Shown piece by piece: positions 59,411 to 64,000 of a stretch of DNA of 64,000 nt; the first letter of the stretch is position 1, and each line of letters begins with the position of its first letter. Made by a program: the position numbers and the translations under genes. This stretch comes from Clostridia bacterium. Its GTDB lineage: Bacteria; Bacillota; Clostridia; Christensenellales; Aristaeellaceae. Location: NCBI GenBank assembly GCA_017395065.1, contig JAFPWH010000015.1:1-64000 (forward strand), written 5' to 3'. Under the pieces are notes generated by a model, which worked only from the letters and a program-made list of their open reading frames with translations, searched no databases and was not told the origin of the DNA.

Positions 59411-59496
59411 TACGGATTGGGCGCGAGGCTGTTGCATCAAACGGATGTTTCCCGTATACGCTTCAAAAATACGATAATACGGTTCTGCCGCCAAAA

Positions 59497-59557
59497 ACGG
59501 AGCCGTGAAGCAAGCCGACATAAACGGCTTTCCTTCACGGCTCCGTCTGTTTTTTTT
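59497..59557. terminator. Strong bidirectional terminator
   Basis: ACGGAGCCGTGAAG (59497-59510) pairs with CTTCACGGCTCCGT (59533-59546); T8 follows on the plus strand and TTTTT on the minus strand. It ends the dapB-dapH operon. Confidence 0.85.
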
Positions 59558-59575
59558 GCCCGTCCGGTCAAAAAC

Positions 59576-60259
59576 TCACAGCGTCCGCAGGGCGTCGACC
59601 AGGGCGGTCTTGCTCTGGGTCTTTTCGTCCTTGTATTTGATGACGCGGGCGGGCACGCCGGCGACGACCGCGTTATCGGGCACGTCCTGAGTCACGATCG
59701 CGCCGGCGGCGACGACCGCGCCCCTGCCCACGTGTACGCCCTCGATGACGACGGCGTTGGCGCCGACCAGCACGCCGTCTTCGATGACGACGGGCTTTGC
59801 GCTTGCGGGCTCCACGACGCCGGCCAGCACCGCGCCCGCGCCGATATGGCAGTTTTTGCCGACGGTCGCCCTGCCGCCCAGCACCGCGCCCATGTCGATC
59901 ATCGTGCCTTCGCCGACGACGGCGCCGATGTTGATGACCGCGCCCATCATGATGACGGCGCGATCGCCGATCTCCACCTTGTCGCGAATGAAGGCGCCGG
60001 GCTCGATGCGGGCGTTGACGTTTTTGTAGTCGAGCAGCGGAACGGCGCTGTTTCGGCGGTCGAGCTCGAGCTCGCAGTCGGTGATGTATTCGCGGTTGGC
60101 GTCAAGCCATTCTTCCACGTCCTTAAGCTCCCCGAGGATCACGGGGCCGAAGGCGCGAAGGCCCTTCGTGTCGAGAGGCTTTGTGCTGTTATAGTACAGT
60201 TTTACCGGCGTTTTCTTTTCCGCGTCGCGGATGAAGGCGATGATTTCGTTTGCGTCCAT
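59576..60259 (-). CDS. dapH: Tetrahydrodipicolinate N-acetyltransferase
   Basis: The 227-residue protein has an N-terminal alpha/beta part ([15 protein letters not shown]) and a left-handed beta-helix made of hexapeptide repeats ([30 protein letters not shown] ... [12 protein letters not shown]), ending in a long C-terminal strand ([14 protein letters not shown]). It matches the acetylase-pathway DapH of Bacillus and Clostridia rather than the succinylase DapD: it acetylates tetrahydrodipicolinate on the way to diaminopimelate and lysine. It lies 14 bases after dapB. GGGAG precedes the ATG. Confidence 0.94.
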   Translation of the reverse strand: MDANEIIAFIRDAEKKTPVKLYYNSTKPLDTKGLRAFGPVILGELKDVEEWLDANREYITDCELELDRRNSAVPLLDYKNVNARIEPGAFIRDKVEIGDRAVIMMGAVINIGAVVGEGTMIDMGAVLGGRATVGKNCHIGAGAVLAGVVEPASAKPVVIEDGVLVGANAVVIEGVHVGRGAVVAAGAIVTQDVPDNAVVAGVPARVIKYKDEKTQSKTALVDALRTL

Positions 60260-60273
60260 GTTTTTTCTCCCGT

Positions 60274-60987
60274 TTACAGTTGAATGACGTCGTCCATCGT
60301 GTACATGCCCGGGCCCTTGCGGCTCAGAATCAGCGCGGCCCTCACCGCGCCCGCGGCGAAGATGCGGCGGCTCTGGGCTTCGTGGCGCAATTCGATCAGC
60401 TCGTTGTCGCCCATGAACAGCACGCGGTGTTCGCCCGCCTGCGTGCCGCCGCGCACGGCGTGCAGCCCGATCTCGCGGCCCCGCGCGCCGATCTGCCCTT
60501 CGCGCCCATAGAGGCGGGGCTTGTCGCCCTTCACGTCCGCGGCCTCGGCGAGGCTGAGCGCCGTGCCGCTGGGCGCGTCCTGCTTTTTGTTGTGATGCGC
60601 CTCGACGATCTCGATGTCGAAATCCTCGCCCAGCGCCAGCGCGGTCATGCGCACCGCTTTTTTGAGCACCGCGACGCCCAGAGAGTAGTTGCTCGAACAG
60701 ATCACGGGCACCTTCTGCGCGGTTTCGGCAAGAAGCTTTCGCGCCTCTTCGTCAAAGCCGGTCGTGCCCACGACGAGCGCGCAGCCGTATTTGAGCGCCA
60801 GATTTGCGCTGCTCTTTACGCCGCCGGGCGCGGAAAAATCCAGTATCGCGTCCGGCGCTTCCTTTTCGTCCCACGCGGGCAGCAGCGGATCGATCTTGCC
60901 GACGATCATGCAGTCGTCCCGCGCGCTGACCACGTCCTCGATCATTTTTCCCATGCGGCCGTAGCCGATCAAAAGAAGTTTGGTCAT
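60274..60987 (-). CDS. dapB: 4-hydroxy-tetrahydrodipicolinate reductase
   Basis: The 237-residue protein has the dinucleotide motif GYGRMGKM at residues 7-14, [18 protein letters not shown], and the catalytic [15 protein letters not shown]. It reduces the DapA product with NAD(P)H. The shorter length (E. coli: 273) is common in Clostridia. ATG at 60987 with AAGGAG upstream. Forms an operon with dapH; no lysine riboswitch precedes it, unlike dapA. Confidence 0.95.
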   Translation of the reverse strand: MTKLLLIGYGRMGKMIEDVVSARDDCMIVGKIDPLLPAWDEKEAPDAILDFSAPGGVKSSANLALKYGCALVVGTTGFDEEARKLLAETAQKVPVICSSNYSLGVAVLKKAVRMTALALGEDFDIEIVEAHHNKKQDAPSGTALSLAEAADVKGDKPRLYGREGQIGARGREIGLHAVRGGTQAGEHRVLFMGDNELIELRHEAQSRRIFAAGAVRAALILSRKGPGMYTMDDVIQL

Positions 60988-61144
60988 ATCAACGCTCCTT
61001 TTTCGGTATGCGACTATTATATGCGCAAACCGGGGCGTTGGCAAGTTATTTATTCTTTTGGTTTGCAGACGGGGGAATGGGGATGGAGATGGGGAGAGAA
61101 CGAGACAGAGCGCTGCCGATGCAGTGGTTCAGCATGGAGACGCC

Positions 61145-61545
61145 TCCGCAGCGGCGGCGTCTACGCCGCCATGGGCGTGGCGTATGCGATATAGCGAAAC
61201 GGGAGGCGTGATTTACCGCGCTTTTTTGTAGCGGCGGCAACCTGCCGCCATGGGAGACGCGTATACGATGTGGCGAAACGTGAGGCACGGGGTTATGCGT
61301 ATACGATTCGTTTGTGGCGGCCTTGAAGGCCGCCGCTACGGATGAGCGCGGTGTGGGTGCCTTCATTCGCATTTTTTGCGTATATGCGACGAAGGTGGCG
61401 GCAGATTGCCGCCGCTGCGGGTAGGCGCGATATTGGTGCCTTATTACGGGTTTGTCTGTGTATACGCGACGAAAATGGCGGCAGATTGCCGCCGCTGCGG
61501 TGGTACGACATGGGATGTCTCCGCAGCGGCGGCGTCTATGCTGCC
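61145..61545. repeat. Palindromic repeat cluster D (6 hairpin copies)
   Basis: Plus copies start near 61145, 61227 and 61520; inverted copies end near 61340, 61420 and 61500. Heads include GGCGGCGTCTACGCCGCC, GGCGGCAACCTGCCGCC, GGCGGCCTTGAAGGCCGCC and GGCGGCAGATTGCCGCC: the middle differs but both arms still pair. The 61520 copy is damaged (CTATGCTGCC). Apart from these, 60988-61600 holds nothing coding. Confidence 0.85.
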
Positions 61546-61600
61546 AAACCCTTCGCTTTATTGTTCAGGGGTTGTTTTGGGGTTCGATTGCTCCCTGATG

Positions 61601-62212
61601 TCAGACGCTGCCGTCCGTTCCGGCGGTGGGCTGGGGGGATTCGGTGCTTGTGCCGTCCTGTGCTTTATCCTTTTTGCCGGAGCCGTGCTTGCTTCCGCCG
61701 TGGCGGCGGCTGCCCTTTTCGGGCTTTTCTTTGGAAGACTTGCCTTCCTTGCCGTCCTGCTTCGCCTTTTCGGCTTTGGCGGCCTCGTGTTCGGCGGCGT
61801 TTTCCGTGGTCTTTTCAAGGATCTCGCCGGTCACGGCGTCGATCTTGTAGCAGTGCCAGGTTTCGCCCTCGGTGAAGCTTACCCTGTAGACGACGGTGCC
61901 GTCTTCCATTTTGGTCACGCGGACCTTGACCTTGCCGGCCTGTTCGGCGCTGAGATTCGCGTCAGCCAGCGCGGCGTCCTTTGCGGCCTGCTTGCCAACG
62001 GCGTTTTCGGGCTCGGCCGTCTTGCCCTTGTGCTTGCCGTGCGCGGTCTTGGCGGTGTCTTCCTGTGCCGCCTCGGTCTGACCCTCCGTGCCGCTTTCGG
62101 CCGTCTGTTCCTGCGCGCTGCCTTCGGCGGTCTCCGCCAAAGCGCCGAGGCCGATCGCCGTGAAGGCGAGGACGAGGCTGAGCAGCAATGCGATCCATTT
62201 GTTGTGTTTCAT
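61601..62212 (-). CDS. Secreted PepSY-domain protein
   Basis: The 203-residue protein has a signal peptide (WIALLLSLVLAFTAIGLGALA), a Glu/Gln/Thr-rich low-complexity stretch (about 28-70), a PepSY domain (about 75-135: AAKDAALADANLSAEQAGKVKVRV, VVYRVSFTEGETWHCYKIDAVTGEIL) and a Lys/Glu-rich tail. PepSY domains modulate surface enzymes or bind small ligands. It follows the VTC-DUF4956 genes by 124 bases (with a GCGGGC/GCCCGC hairpin at 62236-62254) and may be co-transcribed. ATG at 62212 with AAAGGAG upstream. Confidence 0.85.
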   Translation of the reverse strand: MKHNKWIALLLSLVLAFTAIGLGALAETAEGSAQEQTAESGTEGQTEAAQEDTAKTAHGKHKGKTAEPENAVGKQAAKDAALADANLSAEQAGKVKVRVTKMEDGTVVYRVSFTEGETWHCYKIDAVTGEILEKTTENAAEHEAAKAEKAKQDGKEGKSSKEKPEKGSRRHGGSKHGSGKKDKAQDGTSTESPQPTAGTDGSV

Positions 62213-62336
62213 GTTTTTCACTCCTTTTCTTGCTTGCGGGCTTTTTCTGCCCGCTGAGGTCATTCTATCGCTTCGGCCGGAGAAAAATCTCCGAAACCGT
62301 GCGGCAGATCATACGTAAAGCGCCCGAAAAGCCGTT

Positions 62337-63002
62337 TTACAGCGCGTCCTTCGATACGGGCTTTCCGCATACGATGTTCAGGTTTCCGTTGCGTACGCGC
62401 AGCTCGTCCAGGAAGGCCTTCGTCGCGTGGGGGTCGCGCAGCACGATTCGGTAGCTCAGCTCGTACAGCGTGCCCATGTTCGTCGTCTTGACGCGCTCGA
62501 GCTCCGCCCGGGTTGTGTAGGTCTTGAACAGATCGTCGAAGAGGCCGTCGTAGTCGAGGTTCTCCGGGATCGTGATTTTGAGCTCGCGCTCGTCTGCGGC
62601 CCCTTCGCCAAAGCCCGCCCGGGTCAGAAGCAGCCATACGAGCGCGATGACGGCGAAGAACACCGCCGCGATCGCAACGTACCCCATGCCCGCAGCGAGG
62701 CCAAGCGCCGTGGCCAGGAATACGAGGCCGATCTCCCTCGCGCTGCCCGGCGCGCTGCGGAAGCGGATCAGGCCGAACGCGCCTGCCACGGCCACGCCCG
62801 CGCCGATGCTGCCGTTGACCAGCATGATGATGAGCGCGACCATCGCGGGCAGAAGCACGAGGGTGAGGGCGAAGCTGCGGGAGCATTTCGACTTGTACAT
62901 CGCAAGCAGCGAAACGCCGAAGCCCAGCGCGAGCGAAACCGCCATGCAGACCATAAATGAGGAAAATGTGATTTCTCCGCCGGAAATAATCGAATCAAGC
63001 AC
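62337..63002 (-). CDS. DUF4956 membrane protein
   Basis: The 221-residue protein has about four membrane segments (SFMVCMAVSLALGFGVSLLAMY, FALTLVLLPAMVALIIMLV, and two after RFRSAPGSAREIGLVFLATALG) and a soluble C-terminal alpha/beta domain. The G-L-I-R-F-R-x-x-P-x-x-A-R-E-I motif is the DUF4956 hallmark. The GTG at 63002 has AAAAAGGAGG upstream and overlaps the VTC gene by 8 bases. The VTC-DUF4956 pair is common in Bacillota, often with CotH kinases; its role is not established. Confidence 0.88.
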   Translation of the reverse strand: MLDSIISGGEITFSSFMVCMAVSLALGFGVSLLAMYKSKCSRSFALTLVLLPAMVALIIMLVNGSIGAGVAVAGAFGLIRFRSAPGSAREIGLVFLATALGLAAGMGYVAIAAVFFAVIALVWLLLTRAGFGEGAADERELKITIPENLDYDGLFDDLFKTYTTRAELERVKTTNMGTLYELSYRIVLRDPHATKAFLDELRVRNGNLNIVCGKPVSKDAL

Positions 63003-63726
63003 TGAGAACGACCTCCTTTTTGACGACGGCGTTTTTGCCGCCGAGCACGAATTCCTTGTAATAGGTACCGTATTTCGAGAAGGACACCGGGAAGATCCCG
63101 TTAAGCGAAAGCAGGCGCGTAAGCCACAGGGGCGTACTTCCCGGGATCTTGATCTCCATGAGGATTCTGTCGTCCGCAAGGAGCGGGGCGCCGTGATCGC
63201 CGCAACGAAGATCCAGGTCGTTCGACCTTGCGCGAAGGCCGGTATCGAAGGTCAGGCGCAGTTCGCCGCCGTCCCTTGCCTGATAGGCCTCGCGGTCGTA
63301 GGCGATGAACACCTTTGGGACGGGCCTGTAAAAGCGCATGAACCAGTCGATCTCCCGGCTGATCTGGCTGCCGTCGCCCGGCTGAAGGCCGCGCAGGTAC
63401 TTTATCGCCCCGAGCGTCTCCATCGTGACGCGGCGCTTGTAGACCACGCCGTCGTACTTCTTTTTGAGCTCGATAAAGACCTTGCCGCCCCTTTGCGGCA
63501 CGCCGTAGCTGCGCACGCGCAGCTTTTCCTTATAGACGGGCTTTTCCAGCGACGCGCGGATCAGGTCGTAGTTTTCCGTGTCGTAGTAGACGTTGCAGAT
63601 CGTATAGCGCGGATGCCCGTCCGGCTTCATGTAGGCCGCCATACCGCTCTTTACGGCTAAATACTGCTCCCGGGTCAAAAGGTATTTCTTTTCATAGCGC
63701 TCAAAGCAGCTTTGAATTTCGTTCAC
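62995..63726 (-). CDS. VTC-domain (polyphosphate polymerase-like) protein
   Basis: The 243-residue protein has the VTC tunnel motifs: FERYEKKYLLTREQY, CNVYYDTENYDLI, EKLRVRSYG, KVFIELKKKYDGVVYKRR, FIAYDREAYQ and ILMEIKIPG. In yeast Vtc4 such a domain makes polyphosphate from ATP using these basic residues and a terminal Glu. Bacterial copies are near-complete domains without SPX; activity here is inferred. Start is a GTG at 63726 with AAAGGAGG upstream. Confidence 0.88.
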   Translation of the reverse strand: MNEIQSCFERYEKKYLLTREQYLAVKSGMAAYMKPDGHPRYTICNVYYDTENYDLIRASLEKPVYKEKLRVRSYGVPQRGGKVFIELKKKYDGVVYKRRVTMETLGAIKYLRGLQPGDGSQISREIDWFMRFYRPVPKVFIAYDREAYQARDGGELRLTFDTGLRARSNDLDLRCGDHGAPLLADDRILMEIKIPGSTPLWLTRLLSLNGIFPVSFSKYGTYYKEFVLGGKNAVVKKEVVLSA

Positions 63727-63884
63727 GGTGTTTCCTCCTTTCGGCGCGGCGTTTCCGCCCGCTTGAGTCTCTTAAATGATAGCAGAAACGCGGGGCGGAA
63801 ATCTCCGTGAAAGGCAAGCGAAATATACGAAAAACATACGCAGCGTTTCGTATGGATTGCTTAAATTTCTTTGCGCGGGGCAGG

Positions 63885-63913
63885 TTGTTTTTTGAGACAA
63901 GGACTGTTATAAT
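63885..63913 (+). promoter_or_regulatory. Promoter of the response regulator gene
   Basis: TTGTTT (63885-63890), 17-base spacer, TATAAT (63908-63913), 30 bases before the ATG. It is divergent from the VTC operon. Confidence 0.65.
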
Positions 63914-63943
63914 GAAGGCAAACGATGGAAGAAGGTGCCTGTC

Positions 63944-64000
63944 ATGGCAGACGATACGAAGCTGATTTACCTCGCCGACGACGACGACAACATCCGTCAG
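63944..64000 (+). CDS. Response regulator, N-terminal fragment
   Basis: Only 19 codons are inside: MADDTKLIYLADDDDNIRQ. The acidic cluster after a hydrophobic strand is the first part of a receiver domain (the DD pair that binds Mg). The phospho-acceptor Asp and output domain lie beyond the window. GAAGGTG precedes the ATG. Confidence 0.75.
   Translation, partial: MADDTKLIYLADDDDNIRQ

Noticed and set aside
58945-59521. Minus-strand frames of 100-148 codons through the repeats
   Set aside because: They consist of translated palindromes, repeat the same peptide twice, and lack ribosome sites.

Overview
The window looks like chromosomal DNA of a GC-rich, anaerobic, Gram-positive gut bacterium (Bacillota, class Clostridia; perhaps Christensenellales or a neighbour, an inference from protein style only). 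Supporting signs are strong AGGAGG ribosome sites, an N-terminal-rubredoxin (reverse) rubrerythrin, flavodoxin, DUF3793, DUF4418, DUF6273 and BspA-type leucine-rich proteins, ECF sigma/DUF4179 anti-sigma pairs, and single-membrane envelope genes. No rRNA, tRNA or CRISPR array was seen.

Layout. 1-2.2 kb: mobile-element debris, with an IS256-family end that cuts an ArdC-like antirestriction gene, a Phd/ParE toxin-antitoxin pair and an orphan gene. 2.3-5.9 kb: a large, AT-richer secreted leucine-rich repeat protein split by a frameshift from its DUF6273 tail. 6-9.9 kb: rubrerythrin, a cell-wall deacetylase, and dapA under a lysine riboswitch. 10-12.5 kb: an AT-rich two-gene island (EcoRI-type adenine methylase plus a DUF262-HNH nuclease), a candidate restriction/defence cassette, followed by a fragment that may be the broken end of a host gene. 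12.6-24 kb: minus-strand housekeeping genes (M16 protease, MrfA-like helicase, ThiI plus cysteine desulfurase, SpoU methyltransferase, PL11 rhamnogalacturonan lyase). 24.2-27 kb: phosphatidylethanolamine synthesis (pssA-psd-PAP2), then a ferredoxin:thioredoxin-reductase-like protein and thioredoxin. 27-31 kb: surface proteins and an S66 peptidase. 31.3-36.9 kb: three sigma/anti-sigma modules, one with a deletion-broken sigma gene. 37-39.7 kb: a TetM-like GTPase and an SH3 protein.

39.8-57 kb is the centrepiece: a metal regulon. Four promoters carry GTTAG-N6-CTAAC palindromes, the probable operators of the DtxR-like repressor at 48124. They drive a ZIP transporter; a DUF3793-flavodoxin-ZinT/GLUG operon; a DUF4418 plus two FtsX permeases plus ATPase operon; and a long operon of the DtxR-like regulator, an FTR1 permease, P19, a DUF2318 membrane protein, two FtsX permeases, an ATPase and a secreted PNPOx-like flavoprotein. 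This resembles the P19/FTR1 iron uptake locus of Campylobacter, but the second permease carries an inserted extracytoplasmic FMN-binding domain with an SGAT flavinylation motif, suggesting a flavin-based redox step built into an iron-transport ABC complex.

57-64 kb: a NodB-type deacetylase, a second DUF6273 protein, dapH-dapB, a PepSY protein, a VTC/DUF4956 pair and the start of a response regulator. A family of palindromic GC-rich repeats (about 17 hairpins in four clusters, including a 250-bp tandem duplication) fills the intergenic spaces at 27.1, 39.1, 58.9-59.4 and 61.1-61.5 kb.
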